Shown here one piece after another: positions 54,723 through 64,000 of a DNA stretch of 64,000 nt. Under the pieces are notes generated by a model that was not told where the DNA came from, made no database searches, and saw nothing but the letters and a program-made list of their open reading frames with translations. The stretch spans positions 620,001 through 684,000 of the forward strand of contig NW_019154043.1 of the NCBI RefSeq assembly GCF_001653235.2, read 5' to 3'. The stretch comes from Pochonia chlamydosporia 170. Lineage: Eukaryota; Ascomycota; Sordariomycetes; Hypocreales; Clavicipitaceae. The position numbers and the translations under genes are program-made. Each line of letters starts with the position of its first letter. Position 1 is the first letter of the stretch.

Positions 54723-55650
54723 GATGGGCCGATGTAGCGACTGAGGACTCTTGGGCGGCGAGCCGGGCGACGTGGGAGACGTGGGCTTATTGTCGGCTGC
54801 CCGGCCGGAGTTCTGCTGCTCAGACAGTTTGGCGGTATTGGGGGGACGATTGTTGGTGAGGTGATTGTTGCGAGGAGCTTATGACGAAGCTTGCTGGCAG
54901 CGCTTGGTGGGTGGCAGCTTCGTCGTGCTGGGACAAGGAGGAGGGGGATGGGCTGCAGAGGTCGAGGTTTCGTTTGCGACTGGTGTTTTGTGAATCAGAG
55001 AGCTGCTCGTGTGATGTGACGCAGGGGCCGGTGAGGCGGTCTTTTGATCGATGAGGAGGGTTGATATGCGGGCGATGGTTTTCGAGGTGCCTCAACTTGG
55101 AAGTGGGGTGATGGCGCAGATTAGATGCGCATGCAGGTGGGCATGCAAAATGGAACATGGATCGGAGGCCCAAAACCACCAAGTTGTACTCGCGATGGAA
55201 ATACTCTGAACATGACTTTTTAATGTCACCAAATTGCACTGTTGGCGGGAGGCCTGGATTATCCGGCAAACTATGTGCTTGTGCACGCTTCGCCTACTAC
55301 CCCCCAATTCACGGAACAAGACGCAGCAACTTTAACAACAAAGTCCAGTTTTCATTGATAAAGGCCAAGTCGGCCAAAGTCTTTGACTCGCCCATAGCCA
55401 TCCTATCTTGTCAAAGTCCCCCAAATAACGCCATGCCGTTGGTTGAACACCTCTCCTCATGCTTGGTATACCTAGTTTACAACATTGTGCTTCAGACCAA
55501 ATTTCTCTTGTGGGCTGAACCATCCTGTTCCTCCACATCAATTTGTACATCCGATTAAGCTCGCTCGATTTCCCTGTGCTCATGTGTCGAATGACCCAAC
55601 CTGGTTACTTCGTTTTATGTGCTGTGCCACACCGCGCCATAGATCCTTCT
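54723..55650. other. Leader/promoter of snx3 and 3' region of the splicing-factor gene
   Basis: Overlapping minus-strand frames (54820-55269, 55092-55319) are Pro/Ser/His-rich and not protein-like; most of this is probably a long snx3 5' untranslated region. Confidence 0.5.
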
Positions 55651-57307
55651 CTACTTCCTTTCGCCAGCGAATTTTTGGTGAATAGCTCGAATTTGCTCCT
55701 CAACGTTGACACTTTGTGAATTCACCGCTTGCGGTCTACTGTCTTGTTGTGTCTCTGTGGGGTTCAGTGCAGCCTTCTTCCTCCTCGCCAATTCTTCTTC
55801 CGACAAAGCCTGGCCAGTTGCCGGGTCAAACACGTCGTTCCGTTGACTCGCAAGTCGCTTAAGATTTTGTGCGATTTCAGATCCAGTGATTGTGGCCGAG
55901 TATCGGGATTCCGCCGCTGCTTTCTGTTCTTTCCACCGGGGGTCCAGCAGTTCAACTATAAGATTGTCAGTACTGTCAGTTCAGTCGCAATGTAGACAAG
56001 TTCAGACAAGACTTACTGCGCATATGGGCTTCAAGCTCATTGATTGGGATCTGCTGTTTACAGTTGGGGCAAAGAGCAGTCTGGCCTGCCTGCTTGCCTC
56101 GCTGTGCCGCCCGTGGCACGTAATTCTCTCTAATCTTCATTGGAGGTGCACCACCTCTAGCCTCTGACTGCGCTTGCTGCACACGCGCTTGGGCGTCGGC
56201 ACGTTCTTGTATACGGCGTGATACCTCTTCTTCTTGAGCAGATCTTTGTGCCTGGTATCCATTGGAGTATGCTTGCACAGTAGGCATTTGGCCGGGTTGC
56301 GGGTAGGGTTGTGCTGGTAGCTGCGCTCCGTAGCCTGGGTGGACGGGGCCGGATGCAGGTGCAACAGCAGGACCAGCGCCAACGCCGAAGTCTTCGCCCG
56401 GCATAGCCTCCTCGATACGCAATGCGCTCAGGGAAGCCTTGTTTCTGTCCTCGAGGGAGGCGTACTGAAGCTCGGACAAGTTGGTTGGGGGTGGTAGGTT
56501 CGCTGTCTCGTCGGCCTCGGTAAAAGTGATGGTCTCGACTACGACGAAGTCCCCCCAGTCGATACGAGCAAAGTCTTGTTTGCTCTTTTCCTCTTCTTCC
56601 TCCTTCTTCTGACGCTCCAACTCCTGATATCTTGTATAATCGGCTCGTTGTTTGGCTCGAGTCAGGATACGATATTTGTCTTTCACGTTGCGATCCAGCT
56701 CGGCCGTCTTTTCTTCCTGCAGCTTGCCGCCTTCGCCGTCAAGTCCACCGGCTCGTATCAAAGTGGTATACTGGTCAATAATGTGCTGGAAAAAGTTGTG
56801 AAAGGTGTGATTCGGGATGAGGAACTGGAACTGAGGGTTGCCCGCCTCTCTCTGGGCGAGCTGTGTCATAAATTGTCGCCCATTCTTGGCAACAAAAAGC
56901 GCCGTGAGTCGAATAACTTCCAGATCCTTCTGATTGATACGTGGCATACGCGCCGAGAATTCAAAATCAGGGGGTTTCGGAGGCCCTTTTGGTTTTTCGG
57001 CTTCAACCGCCGCACTCTCGCCTACTCGGCCAGCAGCTACATCTGTGCCTCGACCAGATTTGACCTCATCTAGTCGCCACTGATAAAAGGCATGGTACGC
57101 ATCGGCCGGGTTCAAGAAGCTGAATTTGGGATTTTGCGACTCCTTATCCCGAATGCGATCCTCGAATATAGCACCGTTTCTTGCGACGTAACCAGCAGTC
57201 TTTTCGAGAATGTTTCGAATTTCACGAGGCGGAAGAACCACGCCCGAAGGAGGTTTCAACTCATCTAGAGTTGTAGATGAGTCGCCGTTTGTCGTAGCTG
57301 CAGCCAT
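55651..57307 (-). CDS. sf3a1: Splicing factor 3A subunit 1 (SF3A1/Prp21)
   Basis: Part of the SF3A complex of the U2 snRNP, needed for pre-spliceosome assembly. Exons 57307-56017 and 55955-55651 (61-nt intron) give about 531 residues. Two SURP modules are visible: VLPPREIRNILEKTAGYVAR...HAFYQWR (about residues 23-80) and IRLTALFVAKNGRQFM...HNFFQHIIDQY (about 135-190). A charged segment follows with DYTRYQELERQKKEEEEEK, then DWGDFVVVETI. A zinc-ribbon-like CPNCKQQIPINELEAH precedes IELLDPRWKEQK across the splice. It ends in IRAIHQKFAGERK and lacks the C-terminal ubiquitin-like domain of animal SF3A1. The start at 57307 was preferred over an in-frame ATG at 57454 because it follows the family's N-terminus. 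Confidence 0.94.
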
Positions 57308-58969
57308 GTTGAGCCACAGATGGTGGGATGTGTTGGGATAGATGAAACTAGAGTCGCGAAGCTCCGAACATCTCTGCCTGTCGCGAAATTTCCCAGAGTG
57401 AAGCAACAACGCCACGGATGTGGGTCTACATTGATCCGGCCATGCTGGTGCCACAGTGGCTGAAGCACTACAGCAGTCCAGAACCCTTTATGTCTTGAAA
57501 CGGAGGGCAATCTGCTGTTTCCATCAGTTCATCAATATTCGCCAGGGGAAACAAGGCTGAAGTCGATCCGTACTCTGCACGGAGTACGGAGTACTCGATA
57601 TCGAATCGGCCATTGGGGAACCATGAGGCTGTTCTTCCGGCTGCCTCATGTTCCTCGCCAATGCTGAACTATATTCCCGTCTTAATTCCCTCTTCTGCGA
57701 TTTTACAGTTCGAACCTTCCTTTTCACTGGCAGTGACAATGCTGGAGTTCCTGAATCCAAAAATACCGTGACACCCACTGACCCAAGGTTTTGCACTGTG
57801 CCTGAGCCGCCTGCTGGTGCGGCTGATGGGGCAGATGGATCACTCAGGGGTGGATACAGACTGCATTCGAGTACGAGATCTTGGATAACCCAGCCTTGAT
57901 GTTGGCTGTCATTCGACAACCGGTCAGGCCGTGCGGATACTGGATCATCAGTGCACAGGTTAGTTGTCGAACTATTGGACAGGTTGATGAATCTGGGACG
58001 AGCAAGGTTCGCTCAATACTTTGGTTCAACAGTGGAGTGGCATGGAGCAATTGGTAGGTTTCTTTGTGCTGGAGCCTCGAAACACCCAGCAAGCGGAATA
58101 GTCCAGAATTATAGGGTTTGTCTCGCTTGTTGACCCGAAGTCGTGGAATAAAGAGCTACGGATGGACTGGGATGACATCTGGAGCATGTCAATCCGGGAA
58201 CAGCCTGTGGCACTAGGACCAAACAATACGAACTAGGCAGGGTGAATTTCTGAGCAGGCAGACTGGAACTAGACGGATTTGATGTCTGGGCATTTGTGGC
58301 TGAAGGCGACACGAGGAAACACGCGTTATGGGGCATTGGAACCATTGGCCATTAGTAGCTCATGGCTCGAGAACCAGTAGCTTTGTCCCATTGGGGCGTG
58401 AGAATGCGTGAGGATGGTTTTGAACGACTTGAAGCATGCAGGGGGTCGGCTCAGGTTGAGAGGGACGACTGCAGGACCAGAGTGAATTGATGAATGAATG
58501 GCCTGGGGTTTATTTGTTGGTGCTAGTGACCTGTGATGCAGGAGCCAAAGCCGCTTTGCTGCACTCGTCTCTCGCTTGTCGATGAGGCCACATGTCTGGT
58601 GCACCACTCCAAGTTCCCAAGTCCGGTAAACCACACCAAACCCGTCCAGACTAAAGAATCGTGCCCCCTTATTTCGTAAAGCTCAAACCCAGCTCTTCCC
58701 TTTCCATTCTCCTTCCTCACCCCATTCCCGATTTCTTCATTCATCGTCTACGGACGGGGGCTGAGTGACTTGTTCTTCTTGGCCAATTATTTTATTTATA
58801 GATGCGGCCATTTTAATATTCCGACTTTCGTTCGACACTCTCTTTAAGCGTCTGATTCCTTTCGTCCCTCCCACCTTAAACGATCCGAACCCCATTCAAC
58901 GAGTGAGGTGCCGCGCCATCTTTCGAGTCCGCCGCCCGCAATTCGTCTCGAACTCGCGTCGATATAATC
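57308..58969. promoter_or_regulatory. Bidirectional region between sf3a1 and pmt1
   Basis: Two housekeeping genes diverge from here. A GTACTCTGC-CGGAGTACGGAGTACTC palindrome-rich cluster lies at about 57573-57598. Several 60-130-codon frames are not convincing. Confidence 0.5.
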
Positions 58970-61900
58970 ATGGCGAGGTCGAGTTCGGCTCGGGGTAAGA
59001 GCCCGCAGCCTCCAGTCGCCACCAAGAGCAAGGCAAGGAAGAACACTTCGTACAAGTCAGACGGAGTCGAGGACAACGACGTCTTCCTTCTCCCTGTGTC
59101 CGACTATGTTGTTTCGTTTCTCCTGACGGTGCTGGCCGCCATTGTGCGTGTCTTCCGAATCTATCAACCCAGCAGCGTGGTCTTTGACGAGGTGCAGTAA
59201 GTGACGACAAGCTTTGCAGGATTTCTTACTCTGTGCGGCGTGTACCCAGGCTCACCACCATTTCTCTCTAGCTTTGGCGGCTTCGCATCGAAATACATCA
59301 AGGGGAAATTCTTCATGGACGTACATCCGCCATTGGCCAAGATGCTCATTGCGTTGACGGGCTGGCTGGCTGGCTTTGATGGCAACTTTGATTTCAAAGA
59401 CATCGGCAAAGACTATCTCGAGCCTGGTGTCCCATACGTCGCCATGCGACTATTCCCCGCGGTCTGCGGTATTCTCTTGGTTCCATGCATGTTCTTCACT
59501 CTCAAGGCTGTCGGTTGCCGTACCATGACCGCCGCCATGGGAGCATCGCTGATTATCTTTGGTATGTAATTCCTCAGATTCCAACATGATCAAACTACAT
59601 ACCCCGCTGGACTCTGCCATGGCTAACGAAATATCCAGAGAACGGTCTCCTGACACAAGCCCGATTGATCTTGCTCGATTCCCCCTTGGTCGCCGCCACT
59701 GCCTTCACCGCCCTCGCCTTCTCCTGCTTCACGAACCAACATGAGCTTGGCCCTGCCAAGGCCTTCCAGCCTGCCTGGTGGTTCTGGCTCGCCATGACCG
59801 GTCTGGGATTGGGTATCACTGTCAGCATCAAATGGGTTGGCTTGTTCACCATTGCCTGGGTAGGCGCGTTGACTCTGCTTCAGCTCTGGGTCCTTTTGGG
59901 CGACAACAAGAACGTCACCATGCGACTTTGGTGCAAACACCTGATGGCTCGGGCTTTCTGCCTCATCATTATTCCCGTCACCTTCTACATGGCCATGTTC
60001 GCTATTCACTTCCTCTGCCTGGTCAACCCAGGCGAGGGCGATGGCTTCATGAGCTCCGAGTTCCAGGCAACTCTCAACAACAAGGGCATGAATGATGTTG
60101 CTGCCGACGTCGCATTTGGCAGCCGCGTGAGCATCCGCCACGTCAACACCCAGGGCGGCTACCTCCATTCCCATCCTCTGATGTATCCCACCGGTAGCAA
60201 ACAGCAACAGATCACCCTGTATCCCCACAAGGACGAAAACAACCTGTGGCTTCTTGAGAACCAGACTCAGCCTCTTGGCGTAGATGGACAGCCTCTCAAC
60301 GGTACAGCTGTATGGGACAACCTGCCTAACGGTCCGGTCTTCATTGAAGATGGTGCCGTGCTGAGACTGTACCACACTCCAACGCACCGCCGCCTCCACT
60401 CGCACGACGTTCGCCCGCCCATCACTGAGGCCGACTGGCAGAATGAGGTTTCCGCTTACGGATATGAAGGCTTCGAAGGTGATGCCAACGACTATTTCCG
60501 TGTCGAGATTGTTAAGAAGCAGTCCCATGGTGCCGCTGCCAAGGAACGTCTCCGTACAATCGAGACCAAATTCCGTCTCGTCCACGTCATGACTGGCTGT
60601 GTCTTATTCTCTCACAAGGTCAAACTCCCCGATTGGGCCTCGGAGCAACAGGAGGTGACTTGCGCTCGTGGCGGCAGTGTGCCCAACAGCCTGTGGTATA
60701 TTGAGCACAACGATCACCCGCAGCATGGAGAAAATACTGAAAAGGTCAATTACCGCAACCCTGGCTTCTTTGGCAAGTTCATCGAGCTCCAACAGGTCAT
60801 GTGGACTACCAACGCAGGTCTGACTGATTCTCATGCTTGGGACTCTCGCCCCGAGTCTTGGCCCATTCTCCGTCGCGGTATCAATTTCTGGGGCAAGAAC
60901 CACACTCAGATTTACCTCATTGGCAACCCTGTTATCTGGTGGGCGTCTTCCATTGCCATTGTCGTCTGGGTTCTGTTCAAGGGCGTTGCCATCCTGAGAT
61001 GGCAGCGTAGCTGCAATGACTATGCCAACCCAACCTTCAAGCGATTTGACTACGAGCTGGGTACTTCGGTTCTTGGTTGGGCTCTGCACTACTTCCCCTT
61101 CTATCTCATGCAGCGTCAGCTCTTCTTGCACCACTACTTCCCTGCTCTCTACTTCGCCATCATCGCTCTTAGCCAGCTGTTCGACTTTTTGACTGTTCGA
61201 GTCCCGGGCGTCAAGTCCAAGGATGCGGCTATTGTAAACAAGGCGGCCGCCATACTCTTCCTTGTCCTGTCGATTGCCGCGTTCACCCTTCTTGCTCCTC
61301 TTGCCTACGGCAATAGCTGGACCAAGGCCGACTGCAAGCAAGTCAAGTTGTTCAACACCTGGGATTGGGACTGCAACAATTTCTTTGACCGCGTAAGTTG
61401 AAAATGCTTGTCTATACCACTATTTTCGCCAATACTGACAAACAATCTAGTACGACGAATACACTTCTCGAAGCACTGAAGAGCTGAGCGCGTCACTTTC
61501 CGACATTCCCAGCATCCCCAGCTCTCCTGCCCCCGCCGACCAGAAGGCCGAGGAGACGCCGGTCGTCGAAGACAAGCATGCGGGAGTCTCAGAAAAGCCC
61601 GCACCCTCGGGACCCAAGATCCTCAGCCAAGAGGAGAGGATTGAGTACCGCGACCAAGACGGCAACCTCCTCAACGAAGAGCAAATCAAGGAGCTCCAAG
61701 GCAAAGTGAAATTCGAGACCAAGTACGAGACGCGAACCCGCGTCGTCGACGAACAGGGCAACGAGCTCCCCGTCCCAGAAGGCGGATGGCCCGCCGACAT
61801 GGGCGCCGGCGTAGCTCCTCCGCACCCCGACATCCACGGCGTAGACCAAGAAACCGTCAAGGACCAGAACGCCGAAGCCCCCAAGGACGCAGCCGCCAGC

Positions 61901-61984
61901 CGTGACGGCGAGAAGGAAGCCGAGCGATCCAGAGCCAAGCCCGCCAGCGAAGGTCAGGAAGCCACCGTCCGCGACGAATTGTAA
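58970..61984 (+). CDS. pmt1: Protein O-mannosyltransferase, PMT1 subfamily
   Basis: Transfers mannose from dolichyl-phosphate-mannose to Ser/Thr of proteins in the ER membrane. Exons 58970-59196, 59272-59561, 59639-61392 and 61451-61984 give about 934 residues. The catalytic Asp-Glu is in VVFDEVHFGG (Asp73-Glu74) in the first luminal loop, followed by KGKFFMDVHPPLAKML. The middle luminal part carries MIR repeats (for example HVNTQGGYLHSHPL and SHGAAAKERLRT... region), then QVMWTTNAGLTDSHAWDS and the C-terminal membrane half with LQRQLFLHHYFPAL-like MQRQLFLHHYFPAL. The last exon adds a 178-residue hydrophilic, acidic tail with EYRDQDGNLLNEEQ. It is part of the conserved block with sf3a1 and sec2. 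PMT1 rather than PMT2/4 is inferred from motif wording. Confidence 0.93.
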
Positions 61985-62774
61985 AACCACCATCCTTCCC
62001 TGCTTCCAATCTCCTTTTAATCAAACTACTACAAAAATAGGTGTTGCCCGCAGCACCTCTAATACGGTATTTCACATGATGACGCACCACGAGACAATTC
62101 AACCAAAAAAACAGTGAATGGAAGACTTCACCGAGGAAAGAGGCTGAAGGAAAGGGGTTTCTAGTAAGCGATATTTAACAAAATGGATGGCGGGGTTAGG
62201 TTAAATACTGGCTTTTTAGTCTCGTGTATTCTTGGCTGTAGTCATGGCTTTATTATGATTTTTCTCTACTCGTTTCATATACTGTGCATGTATTTTGTAT
62301 TTGTCCGTCCCATTTCCCTATGCCAGTAATGTTGAGTGTTTTGATACTGCATAGCACATGGATGGTCGTTGAACACCGAACTCAGTGTTATCAGTTATTT
62401 ACATGTCACGCCAGTCCATACAATACATCAAGCAAAAAGATAATCAAATCAATATATTCGCATCTAGCCAGCAAAGCAAACCGATGCATCAAACACTAAT
62501 ACTGTATCCGTACCAGACTCCGTCCAATGCATTTTATGCTGCAATCGCAATCCATCCACATGTCTGTTTCGTCCGCGCAAAAGAATAAAATTGCCTTAAC
62601 CTTCTTCATAAGAAGATGAGACCCGTCTAAACGCCTGTCGTGTGTGCAATTCCATCTCAATCCCATTAGTGCTATTATACATGACGTATTAAATATCGAT
62701 TGCAAGAGTAATTGTAAAAGTGAGTGAGAAACAAGGTGTGCCACCATGCTCCCGATCCATGGTTGTTCGGCGGT
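61985..62774. other. Convergent 3' intergenic region
   Basis: AT-richer sequence with no convincing frame between the pmt1 and sec2 stops. Confidence 0.6.
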
Positions 62775-64000
62775 TTAAATGGTGGATTGTCGCTTGGTGC
62801 TGGTAGAGTCACCAGTGCTGTGAGAGTCGGCTGACTGCACAGAGATACGTAATGTGCGTCCGCCGTCAGTTTGTTCGGGAGGAGTATGCGGTTCAGTGTT
62901 GACTGTCTTGGTAATGTCCTCGTGGCTGCGGTTCTCGGGTGTCAAACACACGGTCTTCTTTTCAGAAGCAGTCCCCAGGGCGTCTTGGCCGTTTGAGTCT
63001 TCGGATGGTCGACCAGCTTTCGACTCTTGGTCCGCCTCTTCCTCGGCATGACCTGGTGCAGCAGGTATGACGCCGCCACCAATACGAGCCCAGAACATTT
63101 GATCTCTGATCTTGACACTCTCCTCCCAGGCTGCCTTCTCCTGGTCTTCGTCATCAGCTCGCCAATGGCCATCCTTGACCATGCGGAGAAAGCCGAGATA
63201 GTCGCAGGTAGATCGAACACGATTTAAGCAGTAATTGCACAGTGGATACCTCTGCGCTGAATCCGCTTCGCTGGTTCTGAATCGATGGTTTCGCAAGTAC
63301 TGTGAGTCCTTTCTGGATTCCCCGCATAGAGAGCAAGGCTGCATCTGAGGTTTCGCAAGGGCAATATAAGTCGCACTCGCAGGGATGGGTTCAACAACAA
63401 GAGATCCCTCCACAATCGAATTCAGTACGGTGCGGCGGGCTAGCCATGAGAGGCCAGGAGCAGTATCAAGGCGTAAAGTTGGCTCGATGTCCTCAGTCAA
63501 TGCACGCTTGTAAAATCGAGTTTCCTTTAGTGGTGGGATCGGGATGCCGCTGGAGCCAATGCTCGCTGTGGATGCCGGTGTATTGGGTGATTGAGGCGCA
63601 CTTTTGTCAGCTGGGACCGAAGCGCTGAGAGAAGTTGTGGATGCATTGGAAGGATGAGCACTAGACGTAGAGCCCCCAAGCCCAAGTGCAAGAGCATTTA
63701 ACCCGCCTAATGACCCCGAGGAGACTCGGCTAGGAGAGTACCTGTTATGAGATAGTCTGGCAAGATTCATGAAATCATCATATGCGACGAGGTCCGTTCG
63801 TAAAACCGGCTGGAGAAGGTGCGGTAGGCTTAAGGGCGGGCAGGGCGCGAAAGTATCAGCTGAAGGTGACCCGGGCTCGGTTCCTTGCCCTTCGGGAACA
63901 GCTCTGTCGTCGTATTCATGGTCGAACCTGCCAACGCCAGGTGAAGGGGGTGCTGTACCGTTTGTTTGGTCATCACGTTCCAAAGCCATCGCTTCCATGA
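62775..64000 (-). CDS. sec2: Sec2-type Rab GDP/GTP exchange factor, partial (N-terminus beyond window)
   Basis: In yeast Sec2 activates the Rab Sec4 on secretory vesicles. The window has about 408 codons of the C-terminal part, open to the right edge. A Ser/Thr-rich linker leads to ETRFYKRALTEDIEPTLRLD and APGLSWLARRTVLNSIVEG, then a cysteine module MQPCSLCGES...YPLCNYCLNRVRSTCDYLGFLR, the conserved lipid/effector region of fungal Sec2. After that comes a polar, acidic tail. The exchange-active coiled coil should lie beyond position 64000. The apparent ATG near 63998 is internal to the protein. Confidence 0.82.
   Translation of the reverse strand, partial: MEAMALERDDQTNGTAPPSPGVGRFDHEYDDRAVPEGQGTEPGSPSADTFAPCPPLSLPHLLQPVLRTDLVAYDDFMNLARLSHNRYSPSRVSSGSLGGLNALALGLGGSTSSAHPSNASTTSLSASVPADKSAPQSPNTPASTASIGSSGIPIPPLKETRFYKRALTEDIEPTLRLDTAPGLSWLARRTVLNSIVEGSLVVEPIPASATYIALAKPQMQPCSLCGESRKDSQYLRNHRFRTSEADSAQRYPLCNYCLNRVRSTCDYLGFLRMVKDGHWRADDEDQEKAAWEESVKIRDQMFWARIGGGVIPAAPGHAEEEADQESKAGRPSEDSNGQDALGTASEKKTVCLTPENRSHEDITKTVNTEPHTPPEQTDGGRTLRISVQSADSHSTGDSTSTKRQSTI

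Noticed and set aside
59623..60585. 320-codon and neighbouring 245-codon minus-strand frames (to 61341)
   Set aside because: Antisense to pmt1 exon 3, produced by its codon bias; valine/glutamate-rich and without family content.
1..64000. CRISPR array, rRNA operon, bacterial-type operon signals
   Set aside because: No regularly spaced repeats or rRNA sequence were seen; gene structure is eukaryotic.

Overview
The window reads as genomic DNA of a filamentous ascomycete, most likely a Sordariomycete and possibly Hypocreales. Genes carry short introns (about 46-100 nt) with GT..AG ends and CTAAC/CTGAC-like branch points. Families typical of Pezizomycotina are present: HET, Zn2Cys6 factor, SAT4/PTH11-like membrane protein, FluG, PMT1. 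The left 10 kb is full of decayed elements whose stop codons look like repeat-induced point mutation (RIP: CAG/CAA/TGG changed to TAG/TAA). The order-level placement is an inference from gene content, not from alignment.

Layout. 1-10 kb is a transposon graveyard. At the left edge is part of a membrane-protein gene (minus). Then come a decayed Cys-rich reading frame (minus), a candidate tRNA-derived SINE with an A18 tail, a truncated pogo/Fot1-type transposase (plus), an RGS-domain relic (minus), two unassigned decayed reading frames (minus) and a PIF1/Helitron-type helicase relic (minus), ending in a very AT-rich tract. From 11 kb the DNA is ordinary: a PMC-type Ca2+-ATPase and a frameshifted phosphotransferase-like gene; then a run of secreted hydrolases (phospholipase C, arylsulfatase, LIP-type lipase); a DUF1203 protein; and a small secreted lysozyme-like protein. 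A 3 kb gene-poor gap follows. Next come a Zn2Cys6 transcription factor, an intronless HET protein, an intronless FluG-type amidohydrolase/glutamine synthetase fusion, a broken unknown gene and a VOC protein.

40-53 kb is accessory metabolism and transport: GNAT acetyltransferase, PhyH-type dioxygenase, Dal5-like MFS permease, TauD-type dioxygenase, SAT4-type membrane protein, a frameshifted monocarboxylate-transporter-like MFS gene and an SGNH/GDSL hydrolase. From 54 kb to the right edge lies a conserved housekeeping block: SNX3 sorting nexin, SF3A1/Prp21, PMT1 O-mannosyltransferase and the C-terminal part of a Sec2-type exchange factor.

How the parts fit. The secreted hydrolases, the TauD-type enzyme and the Dal5-like permease could together scavenge phosphorus, sulfur and lipid carbon from external esters and sulfonates. 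This is a hypothesis from gene content; no shared regulator is demonstrated. I did not find an intact previously undescribed system. The best novelty candidates are the Cys-rich frame and the same-strand decayed frames in the RIP block, the captured-looking RGS relic, a 7-nt micro-exon in the arylsulfatase and the lysozyme-like secreted protein.
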